A DNA stretch of 64,000 nt. It comes from Protofrankia sp963555925. GTDB lineage: Bacteria > Actinomycetota > Actinomycetes > Frankiales > Frankiaceae. The notes beneath the pieces were generated by a model. The model ran no database searches and had not been told where the DNA came from. It saw nothing but the letters and a program-made list of their open reading frames with translations. Each line of letters opens with the position of its first letter. Position 1 is the stretch's first letter. Positions 42,012 to 50,431 of the stretch are shown here, piece after piece. The position numbers and the translations under genes are program-made. The stretch is taken from positions 1 to 64,000 of the forward strand of contig CAUVXJ010000107.1 in NCBI GenBank assembly GCA_963555925.1, read 5' to 3'.

Positions 42012-43034
42012 ATGAACCTTCTTCCCAGTGCCGACGGTTGGGCCCTAGCGCGGGCGACGCGTGACGTTCTCGAGCGCGAGGGTATCGCCGCGACCGTGCG
42101 TCGCGAGGCGGGCGTAGGCGCCACGGGCGCTCGGCGTGAGCGCATGGTGGACCTGGCGGAGCTGGGTATTCCCGCGGTTCTCGCCCCCGATCCCCACGGG
42201 CTCGGCCTGTCCTGCGTCGACGCGACCCTCGTCGCCGAGGAGGTGGGGCGTGTCCTGCTGGCCGAGCCGGTGCTCGATGCGGCGGTCGTGGCCACGGCAC
42301 TGCTCGCCGGCGGCGCCGCCGGTACGGCGTTGGCGGAGCGGATCCTCGCGGGCGACGTGGTCGCGGCGTTCGATCCTGCTCCCGCAGACCTCGCGGTCGT
42401 GGCCGAGCCGCTGGCGCCGGACGTCCTGCTGGCCCCGGCCCCGGACCGTCGCTCGCTGCGGGTCCATGCGGTCCTCGGTGATCCGGTGGACGTCGACGAC
42501 ATGGACCCCACCCGTCCGCGGGTGAGCCGTCGACTTCGCGATCTCCCTGTGGTCGACGAGATCGAGATCGAGATCGCAGGTCCCGTCCTCCTCGAACGGG
42601 CCTCGGCGCTCGGCCGGATACTGCGGGCCGCCGAGCTTGTGGGGGCGGGTGAGGTCGCGATCGCTACGACCAAGGTCTACCTGGGCGGGCGCGAGCAGTT
42701 CGGTCGGCCGATCGGGGCATTCCAAGCGGTCCAGCACCAACTTGCGTCCGCCTGGTCCGGGCTCCAGGCCGCCCGCGCCTGCGTGCGAGCCGCGGCTGCC
42801 GCGTGGGACTCGCGGGATCGCGACGCCTACGCGCTCGCCGCGGCGGGGAGCCTGGCTGCGGTCGAAGCCGTCGCCGTCGCCGGCGAGCGCTGCCTGCACC
42901 TGCACGGCGGCATGGGCTACGCCTGGGAGACAGGCATGCACCTGACGGTGCGCCGGGCAGAAGCGGTCCGGCGCCTCAACGGTCCCCGACACGCACTCCA
43001 CGCTGCGGCGCTCGGCGCGCTGGCAGCCCGGTGA
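42012..43034 (+). CDS. Acyl-CoA dehydrogenase, small type
   Basis: A 340-residue member of the short ACAD group. It lacks the S-x-P-x-A-G-S-D FAD motif of the large type. It has GREQFGRPIGAFQAVQHQLA in the C-terminal domain and CLHLHGGMGYAWETGMHLTVRR near the end. Such small ACADs in mycobacteria and rhodococci form heteromeric complexes with a large partner in sterol or cyclic-compound breakdown; this is inference here. A GTG at 42003 is an alternative to the ATG at 42012. The ligase on the other strand shares the 110-bp promoter gap. It could pair with the large-type protein at 38376 or 44411. Confidence 0.88.
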   Translation: MNLLPSADGWALARATRDVLEREGIAATVRREAGVGATGARRERMVDLAELGIPAVLAPDPHGLGLSCVDATLVAEEVGRVLLAEPVLDAAVVATALLAGGAAGTALAERILAGDVVAAFDPAPADLAVVAEPLAPDVLLAPAPDRRSLRVHAVLGDPVDVDDMDPTRPRVSRRLRDLPVVDEIEIEIAGPVLLERASALGRILRAAELVGAGEVAIATTKVYLGGREQFGRPIGAFQAVQHQLASAWSGLQAARACVRAAAAAWDSRDRDAYALAAAGSLAAVEAVAVAGERCLHLHGGMGYAWETGMHLTVRRAEAVRRLNGPRHALHAAALGALAAR

Positions 43035-43148
43035 AAGGAGACCAGTGAGTGGGAGACCAGTGAGTGTAGGAACGAGCAAGTGGAGTGGTCGGGCGACGGA
43101 GGAGCCCGGCCGCGGAGGGCGCGAGCGAGGGAGCGAACCGGAGGCGCT

Positions 43149-43622
43149 GTGGGCATCGGACTGACCGAGCAGGAGGCGTGGGAGCGCATCCGCGGCGCCC
43201 ATACCGCGATCGTGACGACGCTGAAGGCTGACGGCTGGCCGGTCGCCCTGCCGAGCTGGTTCGTGGTCGACGGCTCGGACATCTACCTGCGTACCCCGGC
43301 GAAGAGCAGGAAAGTGCTGCGCATCAGCCGCGATCCCCGCGCCTCGTTCCTGATCGAGTCGGGGCGGGCCTGGGTGGAGCTGACCGCGGTCCAGCTGTCG
43401 TGCGAGGCGACGGTCCTGGACCGCGCGCTCGACAGGGAACAGGCGGTCCGCGTCGCGGAGCTGAGCGACACGAAGTACGCGGGCTTCTCGTTGCCGACCG
43501 CGGGGCTGCCTACGGCGACGGCCGCGCACTACGGATCGGGTATGGTCACGATCCGGCTGCGACCGGTCGGCCCGCCGGTGACGTGGGACAACAGCCGCAT
43601 TCGCCTGGCAACCCATCGATAG
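43149..43622 (+). CDS. Pyridoxamine 5'-phosphate oxidase-fold (F420/flavin) protein
   Basis: A 157-residue split-barrel flavin-binding protein with TAIVTTLKADGWPVALPSWFVVDGSDIYLRT at the N-terminal part, followed by RDPRASFLIESGRAWVELTAVQLS. This is the TIGR03618-like or related PPOX group, whose actinobacterial members often bind F420 or act as small reductases. The GTG at 43149 has GGAGG 5 bp upstream. The 114-bp region before it contains a 15-bp duplication (GGAGACCAGTGAGTG) and an open 39-codon frame in another phase that does not look conserved. It is the last gene before the TetR regulator; substrate unknown. Confidence 0.83.
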   Translation: MGIGLTEQEAWERIRGAHTAIVTTLKADGWPVALPSWFVVDGSDIYLRTPAKSRKVLRISRDPRASFLIESGRAWVELTAVQLSCEATVLDRALDREQAVRVAELSDTKYAGFSLPTAGLPTATAAHYGSGMVTIRLRPVGPPVTWDNSRIRLATHR

Positions 43623-43655
43623 ACAGGGCTCACGCTCGCGCTTACCGTCGATACC

Positions 43656-44333
43656 GTGAACGAGGCAGGGTTAGTTCGCCCCCACGTGTTTTCGACCGGT
43701 CCAGCGGCGAGTCCAGGGGACGAGGTGGCCCGCCTGACCGCCGCGGCGCGGGCTGCGCTGGCCCGTGGCGGCTGGTGGGGCTTCAAGGTCGAGAGCGTGC
43801 TGCGCACCGCCGGCCTGTCGACGCGGTGCTTCTACCGTCACTTCGAGACCAAGGATCACCTCCTGCTCCACCTGCTGGAGGAGGACGTCTCGCGGGCGAG
43901 CAAGCGCCTCGAACGGGTGTGCACCGACCCTGACCCGCTGGTGCGGGTCCGCGCCTGGTTCGACGGCGTGCTGGACATGGCCTACGTGCCCCGGGTGGCG
44001 AAGCCGACCGTGCTCTTCGCGACGCACTGGCGCCACCTGCTCGGCATCTTCCCGGACCAGGTCGAAGCCTGTCGCGCGGCCCTGACCGCGCCGCTGGTCC
44101 GCGCCCTGGCGGATCTGGTCGCCTCCGGTGCGGCCGGCCCCGGCGTCGACGCCGAAGGTGACGCCCTGGGCCTGTTCCACATCGTGTCCGGCCCGGCCGC
44201 CGACGTCATCTCCCGCGGCGGGTCACCCGACCGCGCGACGACCGAGGCACAGATCCTGCCCTTGGTGGACCGCATCCTCGGCGTCACGCTCCCGGCGGCC
44301 AGCCGTCATGCGTGGCAGCTCGAAGACGGCTGA
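43656..44333 (+). CDS. TetR-family transcriptional regulator
   Basis: A 225-residue TetR protein. The helix-turn-helix (about 25-75) includes GGWWGFKVESVLRTAGLSTRCFYRHFETKDHLLLHLLEED, the standard core. The C-terminal ligand domain has FATHWRHLLGIFPDQVEACR and HIVSGPAADVISRGG. It is inside the catabolic cluster and is likely to control neighbouring genes in response to a CoA thioester or the substrate. Its stop codon lies in a 15-bp tandem duplication (CTCGAAGACGGCTGA). No matching operator could be picked with certainty, although palindromes are present at 57587 and 61459. Confidence 0.88.
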   Translation: MNEAGLVRPHVFSTGPAASPGDEVARLTAAARAALARGGWWGFKVESVLRTAGLSTRCFYRHFETKDHLLLHLLEEDVSRASKRLERVCTDPDPLVRVRAWFDGVLDMAYVPRVAKPTVLFATHWRHLLGIFPDQVEACRAALTAPLVRALADLVASGAAGPGVDAEGDALGLFHIVSGPAADVISRGGSPDRATTEAQILPLVDRILGVTLPAASRHAWQLEDG

Positions 44334-44410
44334 CTCGAAGACGGCTGAGAAGCCGCTTTCCCGCCGGAACCTTGCCCGACCGGCACCCGGCGCAGTTGGC
44401 TGGAAGCGCC

Positions 44411-45562
44411 ATGGATGAGACACCCGTACAGCTGCGTGCCCGGTTCGCCGAGTTCCTCGACACCCACGACCCTGGACCCGCGCCCAAGCACGCGGGCGAG
44501 CGTCTGGCGTGGCAGCGGTCCTGGGCCGCCCTGCTCGTCGACGAGGGCTTCGCGGCCCCCGGCTGGCCCCGCGAGTGGGGCGGCATGGAGCTGTCCCTCG
44601 CCCATCAGGTCGCCTACACCGAGGAGCTCTCCCGGCGCCGGCTGCCGCCGCACCCGAGCGGGGGCACCTTCGTCGTCGGTCCGACGTTGATCGTGCACGG
44701 CACGCGGGAGCAGCGTGAGCGTTACCTGCGGCCGGCGCTGCGCGGGGACGAGATCTGGTGCCAGGGGTTTTCCGAGCCAGACGCCGGCTCCGACCTGCCG
44801 AGCCTGCGCACCCGCGCCCACCGCGACGGCGATCAGTACGTCGTCACCGGGCGCAAGGTCTGGATCACCAACGCCCGCGCCGCCGATCGCATGTTCGCCC
44901 TGGTGCGCACCGGTACGCAGGAGCAGCGTCAGGACGGCATCAGCTACCTCCTGATCGACATGCACGCTCCGGGCGTCACCGTCTCTCCCCTGGTGGACAT
45001 GACGGGCAACACGTCGTTCTTCGAGGTCACGTTCGACGAGGTCGGCGTGCCGGTCTCCGATCGCGTCGGCGAGGAGGGCGGGGGCTGGCGGATCGCCCGC
45101 ACGAGCCTCGGCCACGAACGGTCGACGGCCTTCATCACGCAGGCGTCGAAGTACCGCCGCGTTCTGGACGAGCTGGTCGCGCTCTCCGTGCGCCTCGACC
45201 GCGCCGGTGACCCGCTCGTCCGCCAAGCGCTGGCCAAGGCGGAGACCGACCTGCAGGTCGTGCGTCTCGGCGGGCTGCGGGTCCTCGGTGACCTCCTGCG
45301 GGGACGTGAGCCGGGTCCGGGGGCGTCGTTGGGACGCCTCGTCTTCACGGAGTTCGAGCAGCGACTGCACGCCCTCGCCGTCGAGATCACCGGACGGTCG
45401 GCGGTGCTCGCGCCGGGCCGGGCACATCCGGTCGAGGGTGGGCGGTGGTCGGCGGGCCTGCTCGCCACCCGCGCCAGCACGATCGGGGCGGGGACCGCGG
45501 AGATCCAGCGCAACACCATCGCCGAACAGGTGCTCGGCCTCCCGCGAGAGCCGGCCGCATGA
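44411..45562 (+). CDS. Acyl-CoA dehydrogenase, large type
   Basis: A 383-residue ACAD that starts MDETPVQLRARFAEFLDTHDPG. The FAD/substrate motif is QGFSEPDAGSDLPSLRTRAH. The following GRKVWITNARAADRMFALVR and the end GAGTAEIQRNTIAEQVLGLPRE are typical. The ATG at 44411 was chosen from the family start; GGAAG lies a few bases before. The gene overlaps the enoyl-CoA hydratase start by ATGA, so dehydrogenation and hydration steps are translated together. It is 77 bp from the TetR gene. Confidence 0.92.
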   Translation: MDETPVQLRARFAEFLDTHDPGPAPKHAGERLAWQRSWAALLVDEGFAAPGWPREWGGMELSLAHQVAYTEELSRRRLPPHPSGGTFVVGPTLIVHGTREQRERYLRPALRGDEIWCQGFSEPDAGSDLPSLRTRAHRDGDQYVVTGRKVWITNARAADRMFALVRTGTQEQRQDGISYLLIDMHAPGVTVSPLVDMTGNTSFFEVTFDEVGVPVSDRVGEEGGGWRIARTSLGHERSTAFITQASKYRRVLDELVALSVRLDRAGDPLVRQALAKAETDLQVVRLGGLRVLGDLLRGREPGPGASLGRLVFTEFEQRLHALAVEITGRSAVLAPGRAHPVEGGRWSAGLLATRASTIGAGTAEIQRNTIAEQVLGLPREPAA

Positions 45563-46356
45563 GCGCCGGTGAGGTTGTCGTCGGTACCGACGGCGGCCTG
45601 CTCGAGATCGTCCTGGACCGCGCGCCGACCCGCAACGCACTGCGAGCCGTCGACATGCACAGGATCACCGACGCGGTCACCGACGCGGTCGACGGCGGAG
45701 CCGTCCGGGCGGTCCTCATCCGCTCGGTGGGGCCGCACTTCAGCGCGGGCGCGGACATCGTCTCGGTGAATGCGTCCGGTACCGAACGCCCCGTCACCGG
45801 TGGACTGATCCGGGCGGTCCGTGCCGGCGCGAACCGCATGATCCAGACGTTGTGGGACTGCCCGCTGCCCCTCGTCGTCGCCGTGCAGGGTCGGGCGATG
45901 GGCCTGGGCGCTCACCTGGCACTTACCGCCGACGTGATCGTAGCCGGGGAGAGTGCGTCCTTCGTGGAGCCCTTCGCCGGGCTGGGCTTCGCGGTGGACA
46001 GCGGCGGCACGTGGCTGCTCGCGCGCAGGGCCGGGCTCGGCGCGGCCACCCAGGTGCTCCTGCGGGGGAAGCCCTTGGATGCGCGGCGCGGCCACGAGCT
46101 GGGCGTCTTTGACGAGGTGGTCGCTGACGGCGATCTCGCGGTGCAGGCGGCCCGGATCACCAGTGACCTGGCGGCGGGGCCGACTCTCGCACTGTCAGTC
46201 ACCAAGGGACTGCTGCGCCGTGGCCTCACCACCGACCTTGCCGCCGCCCTCGAGTCCGAGCTGGTGGCCGTCGAGCTCACGGTGCGCAGCAGCGACTTCA
46301 AGGAGGGCATCGCCGCCTTCGGTCAGCGGCGCAAGCCCGAGTTCACGGGACGCTGA
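45559..46356 (+). CDS. Enoyl-CoA hydratase/isomerase
   Basis: A 265-residue crotonase-fold enzyme. Oxyanion-hole residues are in HFSAGADIVSV and GRAMGLGAHLALTADVIVA. The region VEPFAGLGFAVDSGGTWLLARR holds the usual second acid (here D in AVDSGG). The C-terminal helix includes EGIAAFGQRRKPEF. It would add water to 2-enoyl-CoA or isomerise it. It starts inside the end of the acyl-CoA dehydrogenase gene (ATGA overlap). Its stop and that of the convergent aldehyde dehydrogenase gene are 11 bp apart. Confidence 0.92.
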   Translation: MSAGEVVVGTDGGLLEIVLDRAPTRNALRAVDMHRITDAVTDAVDGGAVRAVLIRSVGPHFSAGADIVSVNASGTERPVTGGLIRAVRAGANRMIQTLWDCPLPLVVAVQGRAMGLGAHLALTADVIVAGESASFVEPFAGLGFAVDSGGTWLLARRAGLGAATQVLLRGKPLDARRGHELGVFDEVVADGDLAVQAARITSDLAAGPTLALSVTKGLLRRGLTTDLAAALESELVAVELTVRSSDFKEGIAAFGQRRKPEFTGR

Positions 46357-46367
46357 GACACCCTCGG

Positions 46368-47807
46368 TCAGCTGTTCGCAGGCATCGCAATGGACTTGAG
46401 CTCGAGGTAGGAATCGAGACCCTCACGGCCCCACTCACGGCCGAGCCCCGACTGCTTGAAGCCGCCGAACGGTGCGCTCGTGTCGTAGCTGAAGCCGTTG
46501 ACGTTGAAGGTGCCGGTGCGCACGCGTCGCGCCACGTCGAGTCCCTGCTGCGGGTCTGCGGTCCACACGGCACCGCACAGCCCGAACGGGGAGTCGTTGG
46601 CGATGTCGACCGCATCGTCCACGGTCTCGTATGGGATGACGCACAGCACCGGTCCGAAGATCTCCTCGCGCGCGATGCGCATGCCGTTGTCCACGTCGGC
46701 GAACAGAGTCGGTTGGACGTACCAGCCCTTGTCCTGGCCATCGGGTCGTCCGCCACCGGTGACGACTCGCGCTCCGGCGTCGCGGCCGGCCTTGAGGTAG
46801 CCCTCGACCCGCTCGCGCTGCTCACGGCTCACGAGCGGCCCGATGACTGTGCCCGGATCGAAGGGGTCTCCGACAGGTAGGTGGCCGACGATGGCCGCGG
46901 CCCGTTCGACGATCTCGGCGTAGCGGGAGCGCGGAGCGAGCAGCCGGGTGAGGGCGATGCATGCCTGCCCGTTGTTCAGCATCGCGCCCTGGACCGCCGT
47001 CGGGATCGCCGCGTCGAGGTCCGCGTCCGCCATCACGATGCACGCCGACTTGCCGCCGAGCTCCAGGGTGACCCGCTTGATCTGCTCACCGCACAGGCAT
47101 GCGATCCGCCGTCCGGCAACTGTGCTGCCGGTAAAACTGATCTTGTCCACGCCGGGATGGGTTACGACCCGCTCGGATACCTCACGGTCGGCGGCGACGA
47201 TGTTGACGACGCCGGCCGGCAGCCCCGCGGCTTCGAGCACCTCGGCAAGGACGTAGGTGTCCAGCGGCGTCTGCGGAGCCGGTTTGACGACAGTGGTGCA
47301 GCCGGCGAGCAGGGCCGGCGCGAGCTTGCCCAGGAGCAGCCCGAGTGGCGCGTTCCACGGGATGATCAGCCCGGCCACGCCGACCGGCTCCCGTCGCACG
47401 ACTATCGGACCGACGCTGCCCGCGCGGTGCTCCTCGAACGAGACGCGCTCGGACATCCCGGCGTAGTAGCGGATCAGGGTCGAGGACACCTGTGCCAGCC
47501 GGCTGAAGGTGATGGGTGATCCCATCTCCGCTGTGATGAGCTCGGCGAGTTCCTCATGGCGGTCGTCGAGGAGGTCGGCCGCCCGCAGGAGGACCTGTGC
47601 CCGCTCCGTCGCGGTCAGGTGGGGCCACGGCCCTTCGTCGAAAGCCGTGCGGGCAGCGCCGACCGCGGCGTCGACGTCGGCGATCTCGGCTCGCGGGACG
47701 CTCCCGATGACCTCCTCGGTGGCCGGGCTCACCACCGACAGGCGACCGCCGCCGGCCGGCTTCGTCAGCTGCCCGCCGATCCAGAACGCATCGTGGTCGA
47801 TCGTCAT
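46368..47807 (-). CDS. NAD-dependent aldehyde dehydrogenase
   Basis: A 479-residue ALDH. The sequence has VVRREPVGVAGLIIPWNAPL, the cofactor part KISFTGSTVAGRRIA, the general base E in LELGGKSACIV and the nucleophile C in NNGQACIALTRL. The C-terminal KQSGLGREWGREGLDSY closes the active site. It would oxidise an aldehyde to the acid. It is 21 bp downstream of the zinc alcohol dehydrogenase gene on the same strand, so the pair probably performs alcohol to acid conversion. The reading frame is complete and normal in length. Confidence 0.95.
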   Translation of the reverse strand: MTIDHDAFWIGGQLTKPAGGGRLSVVSPATEEVIGSVPRAEIADVDAAVGAARTAFDEGPWPHLTATERAQVLLRAADLLDDRHEELAELITAEMGSPITFSRLAQVSSTLIRYYAGMSERVSFEEHRAGSVGPIVVRREPVGVAGLIIPWNAPLGLLLGKLAPALLAGCTTVVKPAPQTPLDTYVLAEVLEAAGLPAGVVNIVAADREVSERVVTHPGVDKISFTGSTVAGRRIACLCGEQIKRVTLELGGKSACIVMADADLDAAIPTAVQGAMLNNGQACIALTRLLAPRSRYAEIVERAAAIVGHLPVGDPFDPGTVIGPLVSREQRERVEGYLKAGRDAGARVVTGGGRPDGQDKGWYVQPTLFADVDNGMRIAREEIFGPVLCVIPYETVDDAVDIANDSPFGLCGAVWTADPQQGLDVARRVRTGTFNVNGFSYDTSAPFGGFKQSGLGREWGREGLDSYLELKSIAMPANS

Positions 47808-47828
47808 CTCCAGCTCCTCTGGCTCGGA

Positions 47829-48926
47829 TCAGGCGGGGACGAGCACCGGCTTGACGACGGAGCCGTCGGCGGCGGCGGCGAGAGCGGCCTCGATCTCCGA
47901 CAACGGGAAGGTCCTGCTCATCGCCTCGAGGGGTAGCAGCCCCGCGCGCCACATCGCCACCAGTTGGGGGATGAACACTCTGGGGTTGGACAGGCCCATC
48001 GTGGCGCCACGCAGCGTCCGACCCGCAAGCAGCGACAGGGAGTCGATGGCGTACTGCGTACCGGGTGCGGCGGCTCCGACGAGGATCGTCGTCCCGACGC
48101 CGTGCGTGGACAGGAACGCAGCCGGGAGCGCCAGGGGGTTGCCACTCGCCTCGACGGCGCCGTCGACACCCCCTGGCACGAGCGCCTGGACCATTGCCAC
48201 GGCATCGCCGCTGTTCGCGTCGACGAGGTCCGTCGCGCCGAAGATCGTGGCGAGCTCCAGGCGAGCGGGGTTCACATCGACGGCGAGGATCCGGGTGGCC
48301 CCGCTGTACTTCGCGGCAGCCACCGCCGAGAGCCCCACGGCGCCCAGACCGAACACGGCAACCGAGGAGCCCGGACGCGGCCGCAGCGCGTTGAGGACGG
48401 CGCCTGCGCCTGTCTGTACGCCGCAGCCCAGGGTGCCGGCCAGTTCGAGGGGCACGTCGTCGGGCAGCTTCACGGCGAAGCGCGACTCGGTCAGCGCGTG
48501 GGTCGCGAATGACGACTGGCACACGAACGTGGCGTGGACAGGCTCACCGTGCTTCGACAGGGGGATCGAGCCGTCCCCGCGGGAGCCCCTCATGTTGATC
48601 AAAGCTGCGCTCGGGCACTCTGCCGGCCGCGCGGACAGGCACGCGGGGCAGGTCCCACACGAACCGCTGGAGAGCACGACGCGGTCACCGACCACCACGT
48701 CGGTTACGGCCTCGCCGACGGCGACGACCGTGCCGGCGCCTTCATGACCCAGGACTGCCGGCAGGGGGTAGGGCCAGTGCCCGTCGCGGAACGACAGATC
48801 TGTGTGACAGATCCCGGTGCCGGCGATCTCCACGACGATCTCGCTGCGGCGTGGTGCCTCGAGCTGGAGTAGCTCCAGCGCCATCGTGGCGCCGGCTTGG
48901 CGCAGGACGGCTGCGGTGATGTCCAC
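47829..48926 (-). CDS. Zinc-dependent alcohol dehydrogenase (MDR)
   Basis: A 365-residue medium-chain dehydrogenase. The catalytic zinc ligands are C in GTGICHTDLS, H-E in LGHEGAGTVV and the later C in GTLGCGVQTG. The structural zinc is held by CGTCPACLSARPAEC, with all four cysteines. The nucleotide-binding loop is VFGLGAVGLSAVAAA. The pattern resembles the class I/III and AdhD-type proteins of mycobacteria, some of which use mycofactocin; which cofactor is used here is not clear. It forms a pair with the aldehyde dehydrogenase. Start ATG at 48926 has no alternative near. Confidence 0.93.
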   Translation of the reverse strand: MDITAAVLRQAGATMALELLQLEAPRRSEIVVEIAGTGICHTDLSFRDGHWPYPLPAVLGHEGAGTVVAVGEAVTDVVVGDRVVLSSGSCGTCPACLSARPAECPSAALINMRGSRGDGSIPLSKHGEPVHATFVCQSSFATHALTESRFAVKLPDDVPLELAGTLGCGVQTGAGAVLNALRPRPGSSVAVFGLGAVGLSAVAAAKYSGATRILAVDVNPARLELATIFGATDLVDANSGDAVAMVQALVPGGVDGAVEASGNPLALPAAFLSTHGVGTTILVGAAAPGTQYAIDSLSLLAGRTLRGATMGLSNPRVFIPQLVAMWRAGLLPLEAMSRTFPLSEIEAALAAAADGSVVKPVLVPA

Positions 48927-49087
48927 GTTCGACTCCTACGTCGTGGGACGGTGCTGGTGTTGAGCCCGCCGGCGCCTCTCGTGTCGCGCGCACAGTACCC
49001 ACCTGCCGGGTTACCCGACTGAGAACGACGTTGTCGACGAGATCGTCCTCGGCCCCGTGACTCCGGTGCTACAAACGGAAATCGGTT

Positions 49088-49253
49088 TAGAGCGCCCGGC
49101 AATAGGGGCGTGGATGAAGGAGCGGGGCCGGGGTGCGTGCATCGCGAGGCGGAGGAGGGAGGCACCGGAGGTGTTGGGTGTCGACCGACGACAACGCGGC
49201 GAGGTGCGTGCCCCGGCCCCGTGACGCCGCGTCCCCTGTTGCCGGGCGCTCTT
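49088..49253. mobile_element. 166-bp palindromic MITE-like element, copy 2
   Basis: The complete copy has ends TAGAGCGCCCGGCAATAGGG and CCCTGTTGCCGGGCGCTCTT. Inner arms and the loop (GTCGACCGACGACAACG) match the copy at 5450 with roughly 85-90% identity by eye. It lies in the 348-bp spacer between the divergent alcohol dehydrogenase and amidohydrolase genes, 21 bp before the latter. It may supply or disturb the promoter of the amidohydrolase operon. Confidence 0.88.
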
Positions 49254-49274
49254 CGTACCTGAGGGAGTGGCATC

Positions 49275-50402
49275 ATGTTCGACCTCTTCAGCGTCGACGA
49301 CCACATCATCGAGCACGCGAAGGTCTGGACTGACCGCCTGCCGGCCAGGTACGCGGACGACGCCCCCCACGTCATCGAGCGGGACGGCCGGGAGTACTGG
49401 GTCTGGGAGGGCGAAACGTTCCCCCAGATGGGCCTGAACGCCGTGGCGGGCAAACCGCAGGAGGAGTGGAACCTTGAGCCCGTCCGCTTCAGCGACATGA
49501 TTCCCGGCTGCTACGACCCCCGCGCGCGTGCTGAGGACATGCGCGAGGACAACATCCTGGCGAGCCTCTGCTTCCCGACGCTGGCGGGTTTCGGTGGCCG
49601 GGTGCTGAACAACTACGCCGACAAGGAACTCGCCAGCCTGTGCGTTGCGGCCTACAACGACTTCCACATCGAGGAGTGGTGTGCCGCCGCGCCCGAGATG
49701 TTCGTGCCCTGCATCGTCGGCCAGGTGTGGGATCCGGTCGCCATGGCGACCGAGATCCGACGCTGCGCCGCCAAGGGTGCACGGGCACTTTCCTTTCCCG
49801 AGGGTACGGTCTCCCTCGGCCTGCCGTCACTGTTCAGCGACTTCTGGAACCCGGTCTGGGAGGCGTGCACGGAGACCGAGGTCGTCATCTGCATGCACAT
49901 CGGTTCCAGTGGCGAGCTCACCAACCCGGCGCCTGACGACGGCCCCTTCGTCCTTCCGATCGCCCTCGGCAATGTCAACGCCTGTGCGGCGATGGTCGCG
50001 TTCGCGATGAGCCCGGTACCTCGCAGGTACCCCACCATCAAGCTGGCCCTGTCCGAGGGTGGGATCGGCTGGATCCCGTCGGCTGTCGAGCGGGCCGACC
50101 GCCAGTTCCTCAAGCACCGCCTGTGGGCGGGCATGGACGACCTGCTCCCCAGCCAGGTCTGGGAACGCAACATCTGGGCGTGCATGATCGAAGAGCCGTT
50201 CGGCGTGAAGGTCCGTCACGACGTAGGTATCGACAAGATCCTCTGGGAGTGCGACTACCCCCACGCCGACACGCTCTGGCCGAACAGTCAGAAGCATGTG
50301 ACGGAGCTTCTCGCGGACGTTCCCGCCCCCGAGGCGACCGCTATGACCAGCGGCAACGCTGAGAGGCTCTTCCGCTGGAAGATCGGCGTGGGCGGCGTCT
50401 GA
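49275..50402 (+). CDS. Amidohydrolase_2-family protein, paralogue 1
   Basis: A 375-residue TIM-barrel. Metal ligands fit the mononuclear decarboxylase group: D8-x-H10 (FSVDDHIIE), H208 in CMHIGSSG, and D327 in ECDYPHAD. The conserved regions NAVAGKPQEEWNLEPVRFSDM and GGIGWIPSAVERADRQ are shared with two other proteins in the cluster. The family includes 2-amino-3-carboxymuconate semialdehyde and gamma-resorcylate decarboxylases and hydrolases of C-C bonds. The ATG at 49275 stands 12 bp after GAGGGAG. It is the first gene of an operon with the next two. Substrate unknown. Confidence 0.9.
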   Translation: MFDLFSVDDHIIEHAKVWTDRLPARYADDAPHVIERDGREYWVWEGETFPQMGLNAVAGKPQEEWNLEPVRFSDMIPGCYDPRARAEDMREDNILASLCFPTLAGFGGRVLNNYADKELASLCVAAYNDFHIEEWCAAAPEMFVPCIVGQVWDPVAMATEIRRCAAKGARALSFPEGTVSLGLPSLFSDFWNPVWEACTETEVVICMHIGSSGELTNPAPDDGPFVLPIALGNVNACAAMVAFAMSPVPRRYPTIKLALSEGGIGWIPSAVERADRQFLKHRLWAGMDDLLPSQVWERNIWACMIEEPFGVKVRHDVGIDKILWECDYPHADTLWPNSQKHVTELLADVPAPEATAMTSGNAERLFRWKIGVGGV

Positions 50403-50431
50403 GCGGTTGGCGGAACAGGAGAGAGCGTCAC

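Noticed and set aside
43046..43165. 39-codon frame with an AAGGAG site before the PPOX-type gene
   Set aside because: Composition is low-complexity, it overlaps the PPOX start in another phase, and it contains a 15-bp duplication; no family is seen.
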